A stretch of 10,756 bases of DNA from Candidatus Parcubacteria bacterium (GCA_030632225.1 DAOVVF010000008.1:1-10756); one strand, 5' to 3'; shown: positions 1 through 6,378, counted from the stretch's first letter. The notes: a model not told the origin generated them from the letters alone. A program made the numbers and translations.

Positions 1-243
1 AAAAATACTTTTGGTTACCATAGGAATTAAATCATCACCTAAGTCTGTAGCGTGTAATAGTCCGATAATAATTATGATTACACCGATAAGTTTGTACATT
101 AAACGACTACCACCCTCTGAACCTAGATGTTTTTCAGCAAAATCCATCCTACCAAAGTTTCTTAGCAACCATTCTGTCTTCCAAACGAGTACAAAACCAA
201 CTGCTGCTATTATAATTCCCCAAATAAATTGTCCAACGGTCAT
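1..243 (-). CDS. Small conserved membrane protein, C-terminus cut by window edge
   Basis: An open frame starts at the ATG at 243 and continues without a stop to base 1, giving 81 residues. Two hydrophobic segments are visible, about residues 5-20 and 53-66. Between them is a soluble loop with W-K-T-E-W, then F-G-R-M, A-E-K-H-L and E-G-G-S-R-L. This pattern resembles small two-helix membrane proteins I associate with Patescibacteria, but the function is unknown. The second helix is followed by a short polar tail, so probably only a few residues are missing. An extended -10 promoter lies 21 bases upstream. There is no SD site. The frame on the opposite strand over the same bases is a shadow of this gene. 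Confidence 0.72.
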   Translation of the reverse strand, partial: MTVGQFIWGIIIAAVGFVLVWKTEWLLRNFGRMDFAEKHLGSEGGSRLMYKLIGVIIIIIGLLHATDLGDDLIPMVTKSIF

Positions 244-264
244 AATTAAAAACTTAACTTATAA

Positions 265-273
265 ATTATAACA
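265..273 (-). promoter_or_regulatory. Extended -10 promoter of the 1-243 gene
   Basis: On the minus strand the sequence reads TGTTATAAT, a TGn extension followed by a perfect TATAAT (265-270). No TTGACA-like -35 is present; its place is taken by a T-rich tract. The expected start of transcription leaves a leader of only about 15 bases before the ATG at 243. Confidence 0.6.
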
Positions 274-297
274 TAAATTTAAAAAAAAGAAAACACT

Positions 298-370
298 TTT
301 TAGTAAAAAATTATTTTTTAGCAATTTTTTAATTAATTTTTTCTTTTTTAAATTATTTTAGTAAAAAATT
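298..370. repeat. Short AT-rich direct repeat
   Basis: TTTTAGTAAAAAATT occurs at 298-312 and again at 356-370. The whole 244-380 interval is almost pure A+T and holds no gene I can support. The repeat may simply reflect low complexity. Confidence 0.4.
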
Positions 371-380
371 TAAGGTAAAC

Positions 381-410
381 AAAAAAATTCCACTTAAAGT
401 GAAATTTTTT
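381..410 (-). terminator. Intrinsic terminator after the rplS-tRNA unit
   Basis: Directly downstream of tRNA-Val, the minus strand can fold a hairpin of about 13 bp with a TTA loop, with CACT paired to AGTG at its top. It ends in a run of seven T. The A-tract on the 5' side extends the stem into the T-run, so it could also act in the other direction. Confidence 0.75.
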
Positions 411-487
411 TGGTGGGCGCTGAGGGACTCGAACCCCCGACCCTCTCGGTGTAAACGAGATGCTCTAGCCAACTGAGCTAAGCGCCC
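411..487 (-). tRNA. tRNA-Val(UAC)
   Basis: A full cloverleaf: acceptor GGGCGCT pairs with AGCGCCC, the anticodon stem TCTCG pairs with CGAGA around the loop TTTACAC (anticodon UAC), and the T-arm carries TTCGAAC. The discriminator is A and CCA is encoded. Its first base directly follows the CCA of tRNA-Ala, with no spacer, so both ends must be made by processing. Confidence 0.96.
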
Positions 488-564
488 TGGTGGACCCAAC
501 AGGAATCGAACCTGCGACCTCCTCGGTGCAAACGAGGCGCTCTAGCCAACTGAGCTATGGGCCC
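488..564 (-). tRNA. tRNA-Ala(UGC)
   Basis: The acceptor GGGCCCA pairs with TGGGTCC and contains the G3-U70 wobble that is the classic alanine identity element. The anticodon stem CCTCG/CGAGG holds the loop TTTGCAC, anticodon UGC. The discriminator is A and CCA is encoded. It abuts tRNA-Val and lies 9 bases after tRNA-Leu. Confidence 0.97.
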
Positions 565-573
565 TAGACGGGA

Positions 574-662
574 TGGTGCGGGCGAGAGGACTTGAACCTC
601 CACCCTGAAAAGCCAGGACAAGGCCCTCAACCTTGCGTGTCTACCGATTTCACCACGCCCGC
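574..662 (-). tRNA. tRNA-Leu(GAG)
   Basis: A class II tRNA of 89 bases with a long variable arm (CCTG/CAGG). The acceptor GCGGGCG pairs with CGCCCGC. The anticodon stem CAAGG/CCTTG holds the loop TTGAGGG, anticodon GAG. The discriminator is A and CCA is encoded. Its first base follows the stop codon of rplS with no gap, so RNase P cleavage would cut directly behind that stop codon. Confidence 0.96.
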
Positions 663-989
663 TTAGATTTTAACTTCTTTTAATTTCTTAGTAGTTTTAC
701 GTAGATAGCCTAACTTTGCTTTGCGAACCATAGCTTGTTTAACAGGTTCTATTTTAACAATCAAAGGTGAATTTAAAGGGAATATTTTTTCTACACCAAC
801 ACCACTAGCAACTTTACGAACAGTAATAGTATTACCTATTTCCTTTTTATGCTTGTGTGCTAGAACAATGCCTTCAAAAACTTGAACTCTTTCTTTTTCT
901 TCTCCTTTAGCATTTTTCTCTTTAATTTTTTCATGTACTCTGACAGTCATGCCAGGCTTGATATCTATTTCTTTCTTCTTTTCAGGCAT
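663..989 (-). CDS. rplS: 50S ribosomal protein L19
   Basis: L19 of the large ribosomal subunit, which lies at the interface between the subunits. The 108-residue length is close to the usual 110-120. Family signatures are the N-terminal [11 protein letters not shown], then V-F-E-G-I-V-L-A (about 38-45), [10 protein letters not shown] (about 64-73) and the C-terminal [10 protein letters not shown] (about 88-97). The ATG at 989 is the only sensible start; only a weak AAAG stands upstream. A near-consensus promoter lies about 57 bases upstream. The stop codon TAA touches tRNA-Leu, so rplS and three tRNAs form one transcription unit. The usual neighbours trmD and rpsP are absent. Confidence 0.97.
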   Translation of the reverse strand: MPEKKKEIDIKPGMTVRVHEKIKEKNAKGEEKERVQVFEGIVLAHKHKKEIGNTITVRKVASGVGVEKIFPLNSPLIVKIEPVKQAMVRKAKLGYLRKTTKKLKEVKI

Positions 990-1045
990 AATATTTATAT
1001 CTTTAGTTATAAAAAAGTCATTGATTTAATAATAATGACGCATCT

Positions 1046-1074
1046 ATTTTAGCTAAATTTGGGTATTTTGTCAA
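1046..1074 (-). promoter_or_regulatory. Strong promoter of the rplS-tRNA operon
   Basis: A perfect -35 TTGACA (1069-1074) is followed by exactly 17 bases and a -10 TAAAAT (1046-1051), one mismatch from consensus. It lies immediately behind the stop of the kinase gene, so rplS and the tRNAs can be made independently of the rluD-cmk genes. No terminator separates the two units, so some readthrough is expected. Confidence 0.85.
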
Positions 1075-1082
1075 GGCTTTAT

Positions 1083-1667
1083 TTAAGCTATTTTTTGGTT
1101 AATAAATGTTAGGGTTTGCTGGGTTGCTTGTTCAGCATTAATCTTAGTAGTGTCTAGAATGAAATCATAGTTGTTTTCATCAGTATGATTAAGCTGGTAG
1201 TATTTTTGATATCTAGCTAAATCATTATCTTCTCTTTCTTTTGATTTGATTATTAGTTCTTCCAAAGAATTTACATTAGCTTCATTACGCTTTGCTTTAT
1301 TATTATCATTTTGCATATGAAGCCATATTCTCTTAGCACCTTCTTCAAGATCAGCTTTAATATATAGTTTAATAGATTCTTTTAAAAAATGGAATTGAAC
1401 ACGTCCTTCAGCAATAACAATACTTTCTTTAGCTAATTCGCGGGCTTGTTTAGCAGCTGCTTGGTCAACATCAATATCTGTTTCAGGATGTTCTAAAGCA
1501 TATTCATTTAATTTATCTAGAGTTACTCCTTTTTCTTTAGCTAAATCTCTTCTAATACCGCCAACATAAACTCGCTTAGCGTGTAGAATATGAGCCAAGT
1601 TTTTAGCAATAGTACTTTTACCACTGCCTGGTGTGCCGGATATAGTAATTATATGATGCTGTTTCAT
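1083..1667 (-). CDS. Cytidylate kinase-like P-loop kinase
   Basis: A 194-residue nucleoside monophosphate kinase. The P-loop G-T-P-G-S-G-K-S-T is at residues 11-19, an E-G-R motif at 87-89, and R-E-D-N-D-L-A-R-Y at 145-153 near the C-terminus. This spacing fits the short archaeal-type (d)CMP kinases better than the longer E. coli type. The likely reaction is ATP-dependent phosphorylation of CMP/dCMP in the cytosol. Its ATG follows directly on the TAA of the pseudouridine synthase (TAAATG), so translation is probably coupled; there is no SD site. Another nucleotide kinase of the AAA family is possible, but the motif set favours cytidylate kinase. Confidence 0.8.
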   Translation of the reverse strand: MKQHHIITISGTPGSGKSTIAKNLAHILHAKRVYVGGIRRDLAKEKGVTLDKLNEYALEHPETDIDVDQAAAKQARELAKESIVIAEGRVQFHFLKESIKLYIKADLEEGAKRIWLHMQNDNNKAKRNEANVNSLEELIIKSKEREDNDLARYQKYYQLNHTDENNYDFILDTTKINAEQATQQTLTFINQKIA

Positions 1668-2576
1668 TTATTTAATGTTATCTAAGAAATTTTGTAGTTC
1701 CTCAGGTAATTTAGAATGATATGTTTTAATTTCATCATTTAAATTTTTAAATTGTAAGTCTATAGCATGTAAAAATATTCTTTGAGCTAATACTTTTTTC
1801 TTTTTTCTAAGATCTTTAGTTTGATATAGCTTGTCACCAACTAAAGAATGTCCAATACTGTAGAAATGAGCTCTAATTTGATGCATGCGTCCAGTTTTAA
1901 TTTGTACCTTAACTAGACTATAGTTTTTGTATTTAGTAATTACTTCGTAAGTAGTGTGAGCTGGTTTGTCAGTTTGTTTAACACTCTGTACTTTCATCAA
2001 GCCAGTTTGTTTATCTCTTTCTAAAGGGGTAGTTATTTCTCCTTGGTCGTTAATTAACTGATTATGTACTAAAGCAGTATATTGTTTTTTTATAGTTCTT
2101 TTTTGGAATTGTTTTTTTAAACTGTCAAAAGAATCTTGTTTTAAAGCTACAACCATTAAGCCAGAAGCTTCTTTATCTAATCTGTGCATAATACCAGGCC
2201 TTCTGGTATCTTCACCCACTTTAATTATTTGAGGAAATTTTTTAATTAACCAATTAGCTAACGTATTGGTTTCTCCCTTGTCAGTAGGATGAGTTAATAA
2301 TCCATGGGGTTTTTCTAGTACAACATAATCATCTGTTTGTTCAATAATTTTAGGCTCTATGGTAATAGGTTTTTCTTCTCTTGGCTTAACTACTGTGTTG
2401 TAGGTAATTAGGTCATCCTTTTTTAGCCAACGATGAACAGTTGGTTTCTTATTATTAACCAAAATACTACCAGCTAGAATATGTTTTTTTATCTGACTGC
2501 GTGTAATATCATTTAATTCTTGTTGAAGAAATTTATCAAGTCTTTCTTTTTTCTCTTCTTTGTATGTTATTTCCAT
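1668..2576 (-). CDS. RluA/RluD-family rRNA pseudouridine synthase
   Basis: A 302-residue pseudouridine synthase that converts uridine to pseudouridine in RNA, most likely 23S rRNA. An S4 RNA-binding domain occupies about residues 10-60, beginning R-L-D-K-F-L. The catalytic motif H-R-L-D-K-E-A-S-G spans 131-139, with D134 the expected nucleophile. The C-terminal motif K-T-G-R-M-H-Q-I-R is at 227-235. Length and S4 domain match RluD (sites 1911/1915/1917 in E. coli), but the exact target cannot be read from sequence, so no gene symbol is given. There is no SD site. The gene is followed without a gap by the kinase gene. Confidence 0.93.
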   Translation of the reverse strand: MEITYKEEKKERLDKFLQQELNDITRSQIKKHILAGSILVNNKKPTVHRWLKKDDLITYNTVVKPREEKPITIEPKIIEQTDDYVVLEKPHGLLTHPTDKGETNTLANWLIKKFPQIIKVGEDTRRPGIMHRLDKEASGLMVVALKQDSFDSLKKQFQKRTIKKQYTALVHNQLINDQGEITTPLERDKQTGLMKVQSVKQTDKPAHTTYEVITKYKNYSLVKVQIKTGRMHQIRAHFYSIGHSLVGDKLYQTKDLRKKKKVLAQRIFLHAIDLQFKNLNDEIKTYHSKLPEELQNFLDNIK

Positions 2577-2610
2577 AGGGTAAGATTAGCAGAAAATGCT
2601 AGGAAAATAA

Positions 2611-2616
2611 AGTATA
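2611..2616 (-). promoter_or_regulatory. Possible -10 of the rluD-like/cmk unit
   Basis: TATACT lies just behind the T-run of the tRNA-Lys terminator and 34 bases before the ATG at 2576. No good -35 can be seen; the expected position falls in the CCA end of tRNA-Lys. Included because the genes need a start after the terminator. Confidence 0.35.
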
Positions 2617-2636
2617 AAAAAATACACTAAAAGTGT
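2616..2636 (-). terminator. Weak intrinsic terminator after tRNA-Lys
   Basis: On the minus strand ACACT pairs with AGTGT around a TTT loop, followed by A and seven T. The stem is only 5 bp and begins directly after the CCA end of tRNA-Lys. Confidence 0.5.
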
Positions 2637-2712
2637 TGGTACCCCCACCAGGACTCGAACCTAGGACCGTTTGCTTAAGAGGCAACTGCTCTACCAACTG
2701 AGCTATAGGGGC
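2637..2712 (-). tRNA. tRNA-Lys(CUU)
   Basis: The cloverleaf has anticodon loop CTCTTAA (anticodon CUU), T-loop TTCGAGT, discriminator A and encoded CCA. Two oddities: the acceptor begins with a G1-U72 wobble (GCCCCTA with TGGGGGT), and position 27-43 of the anticodon stem is a G-A mismatch. Neither is enough to call it broken. It lies 7 bases (an AT repeat) after tRNA-Arg. Confidence 0.93.
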
Positions 2713-2719
2713 ATATATA

Positions 2720-2796
2720 TGGCGCACCCGGTAGGACTTGAACCCACAACCTACTGGTCCGAAGCCAGTCGCTCTATCCAATTGAGCTACAGGTGC
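2720..2796 (-). tRNA. tRNA-Arg(UCG)
   Basis: The acceptor GCACCTG pairs with CGGGTGC. The anticodon stem ACTGG/CCAGT holds the loop CTTCGGA, anticodon UCG. The T-loop is TTCAAGT, the discriminator is G and CCA is encoded. It is the first gene of a two-tRNA unit whose promoter sits directly upstream. Confidence 0.96.
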
Positions 2797-2804
2797 TTAT
2801 TAAA

Positions 2805-2833
2805 AATATAGCTTATATTAAGCTATACGGCAA
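2805..2833 (-). promoter_or_regulatory. Promoter of the tRNA-Arg/tRNA-Lys unit
   Basis: On the minus strand a -35 TTGCCG (2828-2833, four of six) is followed by exactly 17 bases and a -10 TATATT (2805-2810, five of six). The start of transcription would fall at or next to the first base of tRNA-Arg. The spacer and -10 are covered by a perfect inverted repeat described separately. Confidence 0.6.
2807..2827 (-). terminator. 9-bp perfect palindrome, likely terminator overlapping the tRNA promoter
   Basis: TATAGCTTA and TAAGCTATA form a perfect 9-bp inverted repeat with a 3-base centre. On the minus strand it is followed by TTTTT. It lies about 40 bases behind the stop of the CNB-GAF gene, so it fits a terminator for that gene. 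It also spans the 17-bp spacer and most of the -10 of the tRNA promoter, so it could alternatively be an operator. Confidence 0.55.
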
Positions 2834-2867
2834 ATACTTTAACATAAATTATTAAATATTTCAAGTG

Positions 2868-3815
2868 TTAGTATTTAGCAAAAGGATCAATATATATGTT
2901 TTCTAAATCAGCTTTAGCAGACTCTATTTTGTTTAAGCTTATTTGTTTAATAGCAGGAGCTGTTTGTCTACCAATAGTTTCTAATAGAATCTGGTTATTA
3001 TAGCTAAAATTATGTCCATTTTCTTTATCACCAAGGATTATAAAACCAGTTATAGATCTTTGAGTAAGCAAAGGTACAACTATCAAGGTTTTAGCAATAT
3101 AAGGTAAATTACCATACTTAGTTTGTTTTTCTTCTTGGTTAATAAAAACAGTTCTTGGTTCAGCTACTATATTCTTTAACAAAGAATCATCGTCTAAATT
3201 ATAATATTCTTTTATCCCCTTGTAGCCGATTGTTTTATGAACATTCACCTTTTTACTAATCGGAGAGTAGGTAGCAAACATAGCTTTAGAAGAAGGAATT
3301 ATCTTAAGAATAATATCTAGAATATGATCAGCTATAACATTTATATGATCATAAGTAGCTATTATTTTACCAGTTGTAAATAATCCCACTAGTTTATTAT
3401 TAGCATGATTAAGTCTGTCATTTAAAACATTAGCTACATTAGTATATATTTTGTTAGCAAGCTTAGGTTGTTTCTTTACAATACTATACCAATTATATAC
3501 AGAAAGTTCTAAGGTGTTTAAATCAGTAGTTGCTTCTGTATCATATTGATGTTTACTGCCTTTAACTATTAAAGACATTTCTCCTAAAGATTCATCTTGT
3601 TTAAATAGAGCAACTATTTGTTTTTTATCAACATCATTTTTAATAGCTACTAGTCCTTTAACTATAATTATTATCTTATCTCTAGTAGTATTTCTTTTTA
3701 GTATTTTATCACCTCGATGATATTTTTTAGTAATTAAAAAATCACCAACTAAAGCCAGTTCTGTTTTAGTTAAATTTTGAAAAAGAGATACTTTGGCCAG
3801 AGCAAATTTACTCAT
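2868..3815 (-). CDS. CNB-like plus GAF domain sensor protein, partner of PilT
   Basis: A 315-residue protein with an N-terminal cyclic-nucleotide-binding (CRP-like) fold, about residues 5-125, and a GAF-like domain, about 150-295. The CNB part shows L-F-Q-N-L at the start, R-G-D-K-I-L (34-39) and the cassette motif L-G-E-M-S-L (77-82). The arginine that normally binds the cyclic phosphate, in the P-R-S-A-T position, is replaced (Y-D-T-E-A, 91-95). Classical cAMP binding is therefore doubtful. There is no helix-turn-helix, so it is not a CRP-type regulator. It starts 2 bases behind the pilT stop without an SD site, which points to translational coupling. I infer a role in sensing that modulates pilus retraction. 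Confidence 0.75.
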   Translation of the reverse strand: MSKFALAKVSLFQNLTKTELALVGDFLITKKYHRGDKILKRNTTRDKIIIIVKGLVAIKNDVDKKQIVALFKQDESLGEMSLIVKGSKHQYDTEATTDLNTLELSVYNWYSIVKKQPKLANKIYTNVANVLNDRLNHANNKLVGLFTTGKIIATYDHINVIADHILDIILKIIPSSKAMFATYSPISKKVNVHKTIGYKGIKEYYNLDDDSLLKNIVAEPRTVFINQEEKQTKYGNLPYIAKTLIVVPLLTQRSITGFIILGDKENGHNFSYNNQILLETIGRQTAPAIKQISLNKIESAKADLENIYIDPFAKY

Positions 3816-3817
3816 GA

Positions 3818-4849
3818 CTATTGTAAATTGTTAAGATAAGCTAAAGCTATTGCCTCACTAATACTATTATTATCTAGCATTGATTTAATGTCTTGCTCCA
3901 TAGTAAACATGCCTTCTTCAGCACTAGTTTGAATAACTGTTTTGATTTGAGGTATTTTATTTTCTCTAATAATATTAGCCACAGCCGGAGTGTTGATTAA
4001 TACTTCACGAGCCGCTACTCGTCCACCATCAGATCTAGGTAATAATTGTTGGGAAATAATACCAGTTAGAGAAATAGATAACTGTAATCTAACCTGAGAT
4101 TGCTGATGAGGTGGGAAAACATCAATAATTCTATCAATAGTTTGAGCTGCATTATGGGTGTGTAAAGTAGCTAATACTAAATGACCTGTTTCAGCTAAAG
4201 TAATAGTAGCAGCCATGGTTTCTAAGTCTCTCATCTCACCAACCATGATAACATTAGGATCTTGTCTTAATACATGTTTAAGAGCAGCACCAAAGGTTAA
4301 CATATCTGTACCTAATTGTCTTTGCTTAATAATACTCTTCTGTGGTTCATGAATAAATTCAATTGGATCTTCTAAAGTAATGATATTAGCAAAACGTAAT
4401 TTATTAAGCTCTTCTATCATAGCGGCTAGAGTAGTTGATTTACCACAACCAGTTGGACCAGTCACTAAGATTAAACCAGAGGTTCTAGTGACCATTTCAT
4501 GACTAATTTTAGGCAGACCCAATTCTTCCATAGTAGGTATTTTGGTAGAAATAACTCTAGCTACTAAACCAACATTATCTTTTTCCCAATGCAGGTTAAC
4601 ACGATAACGAGAGTATTTAGGAATTTCATAGGAGATATCTAGTTCTCTTTCTTCGATAAATTTATTTTTCTGTCTTTCAGTTAAAATACCCATAAGCATT
4701 TTTTCAGCAATATCCCTAGTAATAACTGGAGTGTTGGGTATAACTTTTAATTCACCATCAATTCTAAGAATGGGTGGCTTGTTAACAATAATATGGAGAT
4801 CAGAAGCTTTGCTTTTTGTAGCTTGTTTAAAGAGGTCGTTAATAACCAT
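3818..4849 (-). CDS. pilT: Type IV pilus retraction ATPase PilT
   Basis: A 343-residue hexameric ATPase of the secretion/pilus superfamily that drives pilus depolymerisation at the inner face of the membrane. Visible motifs are Walker A G-P-T-G-C-G-K-S-T (131-139), Asp box I-T-L-E-D-P-I-E-F (157-165), Walker B N-V-I-M-V-G-E-M-R-D (199-208) with the catalytic E205, and His box T-G-H-L-V-L-A-T-L-H-T (221-231). A-V-A-N-I-I-R-E (289-296) corresponds to the PilT hallmark AIRNLIRE, which separates it from PilB/GspE. Length is typical. The gene has an extended -10 promoter, no SD site, and is followed by the CNB-GAF gene. No other pilus genes are in the window. Confidence 0.95.
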   Translation of the reverse strand: MVINDLFKQATKSKASDLHIIVNKPPILRIDGELKVIPNTPVITRDIAEKMLMGILTERQKNKFIEERELDISYEIPKYSRYRVNLHWEKDNVGLVARVISTKIPTMEELGLPKISHEMVTRTSGLILVTGPTGCGKSTTLAAMIEELNKLRFANIITLEDPIEFIHEPQKSIIKQRQLGTDMLTFGAALKHVLRQDPNVIMVGEMRDLETMAATITLAETGHLVLATLHTHNAAQTIDRIIDVFPPHQQSQVRLQLSISLTGIISQQLLPRSDGGRVAAREVLINTPAVANIIRENKIPQIKTVIQTSAEEGMFTMEQDIKSMLDNNSISEAIALAYLNNLQ

Positions 4850-4877
4850 TTTATTTTTGTTAGTTTTTCTTATTTTT

Positions 4878-4886
4878 ATTATACCA
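4878..4886 (-). promoter_or_regulatory. Extended -10 promoter of pilT
   Basis: The minus strand reads TGGTATAAT, a TGn extension with a perfect TATAAT (4878-4883), 28 bases before the ATG at 4849. No -35 consensus is seen; that position is T-rich. Confidence 0.7.
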
Positions 4887-4902
4887 TATTTTTAAGTATA
4901 AT

Positions 4903-4935
4903 AAAAAAACACCCCTAGGAAGCCCTTACATGGTG
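4903..4935 (-). terminator. Weak terminator-like hairpin before the pilT promoter
   Basis: On the minus strand CACC pairs with GGTG around an internal AGG/CCT stem, followed by seven T. The stem is interrupted. It would end transcription from the interrupted membrane-protein gene. Confidence 0.35.
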
Positions 4936-4979
4936 AATTTATAACCCTGCTTTGTTTTAGTTTAGAAATTTATAATGAT

Positions 4980-5348
4980 TTAAAAATATAGACTAAATAT
5001 ATACACTAATATTAAGACTGTCACTGAATTGATTATAAATAACCATCTTCTGTAATTATTCTCGTATTTTATATTTTTGAATAAATGTTGAGTGAGGGGA
5101 AAGGTTACAATATAAGCAATTATAAAATAAAACCAAACTTGGAGCCCAATAAATCATTCCATAATAATTGGGAAGCCCCAGCTATCATTAGTGCTTGGTT
5201 TAGAATAAGTATTAAAAAAATTAAAAATTAAAAATAGTATAGAAAAAATAATAGAGCCAATTAATATTGTTCGGAAATATTTTTTCTTATACGCTCTAGC
5301 CCTCAACAATCCTGGGGATATTTTTTTGTCAGCTTCTGCTTCATTCAT
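4980..5348 (-). pseudogene. Three-helix membrane protein split by an in-frame TGA
   Basis: From the ATG at 5348, 64 codons are read to a TGA at 5154-5156. The same frame then stays open for 57 more codons to a TAA at 4980-4982. The downstream part is clearly protein-like: Q-V-W-F-Y-F-I-I-A-Y-I-V begins a strong hydrophobic helix, followed by a basic loop (K-N-I-K-Y-E-N-N-Y-R-R-W) and a third helix. Together this makes a protein of about 122 residues with three helices and the TGA in the loop after G-F-P-I-I-M-E. TGG to TGA (Trp) is one base change, so a nonsense mutation is the simplest reading. The alternatives are readthrough, recoding or an assembly error. I do not recognise the family. 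A longer frame from an ATG at 5405 would run through the promoter and is less likely. Confidence 0.6.
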
Positions 5349-5354
5349 GTTTCT

Positions 5355-5363
5355 AGTATACCA
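5355..5363 (-). promoter_or_regulatory. Extended -10 promoter giving a near-leaderless transcript
   Basis: The minus strand reads TGGTATACT (TATACT at 5355-5360), and the ATG at 5348 begins 6 bases later. A normal start of transcription 6-8 bases behind the -10 would place the first base of the RNA at or next to that ATG. This supports 5348 as the start codon. Confidence 0.5.
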
Positions 5364-5425
5364 AAAAATCGCTCCTCTGACTATCACTTTGGAGAAAGGA
5401 TGCACTCTTTTAGGGGGTGTTTAAG

Positions 5426-5950
5426 TTATTTTCTAATAGTTAGCAATTTTTGTTTACTTAGTTTTCGTAAAGCTTCGTAGCTACCAAACAGTAAACCACC
5501 GTAAAGTAAATTACTTAAGACAGTATTTTTGAAAAAAGGAATAGCTAGAGTATAGCAAAGGCTTAGACCAGCTAGATCACGACTATACCAATCAGCAGCA
5601 TACCAAACAACAAAGTTAGTAACAAAAAAGAAAATTAAAGCAGCTATTAAAGATGAGCTTAGAATGTTTAAAGTACTCTTTCTTTTTTTCAAAACAAAAC
5701 CTATTAAACCTATTAAAGCAAAACTACCGTAAACAGAGAGCATGACAGGTAAGTGATAGAAGCCTAGAAAGAAATCAGAAATAAACAAAGCTACTAAAGG
5801 AATAATTAAATATTTCTTTTTAGTAGCATAAGCTCCGGTAAATAGTAATATACTGGCTAGGGGTGAGAAATTAGGAGCATGTGGTATTAAACGAGCTGCT
5901 ACAATAGCTAGGATAATAAATAATATAAATAGGATTGTATTTTTTTTCAT
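5426..5950 (-). CDS. DUF6580-type integral membrane protein, possible ECF S-component-like B12 transporter
   Basis: A 174-residue polytopic membrane protein with five to six hydrophobic segments. Recognisable motifs are A-R-L-I-P-H-A-P-N-F-S-P (19-30), L-F-T-G-A (36-40), T-N-F-V-V-W (111-116) and G-L-S-L-C-Y-T-L-A-I-P-F-F-K-N-T (128-143). This pattern matches my memory of the uncharacterised DUF6580 putative transport family, whose size and layout resemble ECF S-components. The single cysteine, C132, lies in the conserved block; in the B12 transporter BtuM a cysteine binds the cobalt, but equivalence is not shown. It starts 5 bases after the DUF4430 gene, in one operon with the corrinoid adenosyltransferase. 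The corrinoid substrate is an inference from these neighbours. Confidence 0.7.
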   Translation of the reverse strand: MKKNTILFILFIILAIVAARLIPHAPNFSPLASILLFTGAYATKKKYLIIPLVALFISDFFLGFYHLPVMLSVYGSFALIGLIGFVLKKRKSTLNILSSSLIAALIFFFVTNFVVWYAADWYSRDLAGLSLCYTLAIPFFKNTVLSNLLYGGLLFGSYEALRKLSKQKLLTIRK

Positions 5951-5955
5951 TATTT

Positions 5956-6369
5956 TTATAATTCAGATTCTTTAAATTTCCATTCAAGTTTATCACCAGC
6001 TTCAAGGAAGTATTCAGTAACTCCTACCATTGGTGTTTCACCCTTTACTTCATACTGCCAATATTTATTATTATCACCATTAATTTTATATCTAATCTGA
6101 GTAATTAAAATACCCATTTCTCCATAGTCTTCAAATATAAATGGCCAGCTTTTTTCTTCACTAATAGATTTAGTAATAGCAAATACGCTTTTTTGATTGT
6201 TGTAAGGGTACTCTAATTCTACTGTGTTGCCAGGATCAAACATAAAGCTAACAGCAATATGTCCTTCTGTCACACCACCACTAGTAAAAGTATCAGTTGA
6301 TGCTAACCATAGATAACCAACTATAGCTATAACTACAACAGGGATAACAATTTTTAAAAGTTTTTTCAT
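5956..6369 (-). CDS. Membrane-anchored DUF4430 (transcobalamin-C-like) protein
   Basis: A 137-residue protein with an uncleaved-looking N-terminal anchor (about 5-23, after M-K-K-L-L-K) and an extracytoplasmic domain. The C-terminal half carries the DUF4430 hallmarks Y-W-Q-Y-E-V-K-G (103-110) and V-G-V-T-E-Y-F-L-E-A-G-D-K-L-E-W-K-F (115-132). The DUF4430 fold is related to the C-terminal domain of animal transcobalamin and intrinsic factor, which helps bind cobalamin. No lipobox cysteine is present. It lies 9 bases after cobA and 5 bases before the DUF6580 gene. I infer that it captures a corrinoid at the cell surface and passes it to the membrane protein. Confidence 0.8.
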   Translation of the reverse strand: MKKLLKIVIPVVVIAIVGYLWLASTDTFTSGGVTEGHIAVSFMFDPGNTVELEYPYNNQKSVFAITKSISEEKSWPFIFEDYGEMGILITQIRYKINGDNNKYWQYEVKGETPMVGVTEYFLEAGDKLEWKFKESEL

Positions 6370-6378
6370 ATATTTATA

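Larger units (their letters stand above)
4907..5422. repeat. Imperfect inverted repeats flanking the interrupted membrane gene
   Basis: AAACACCCCTA at 4907-4917 matches the reverse complement of TAGGGGGTGTTT at 5411-5422 apart from one extra C. The pair brackets about 500 bases that hold only the interrupted gene. It could be the ends of a small mobile element or a long-range RNA pairing. No target duplication or transposase is visible. Confidence 0.35.

Noticed and set aside
11..271. Plus-strand frame of 86 codons at the left edge
   Set aside because: It is the shadow of the minus-strand membrane protein, runs through that gene's promoter, and has no SD site.
2599..2781. Minus-strand frame of 60 codons over tRNA-Arg and tRNA-Lys
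   Set aside because: It lies across two complete tRNA genes; the apparent peptide is translated tRNA sequence.
5349..5405. N-terminal extension of the interrupted membrane gene to an ATG at 5405
   Set aside because: The extension covers the extended -10 promoter, and the ATG at 5348 fits the predicted RNA start.
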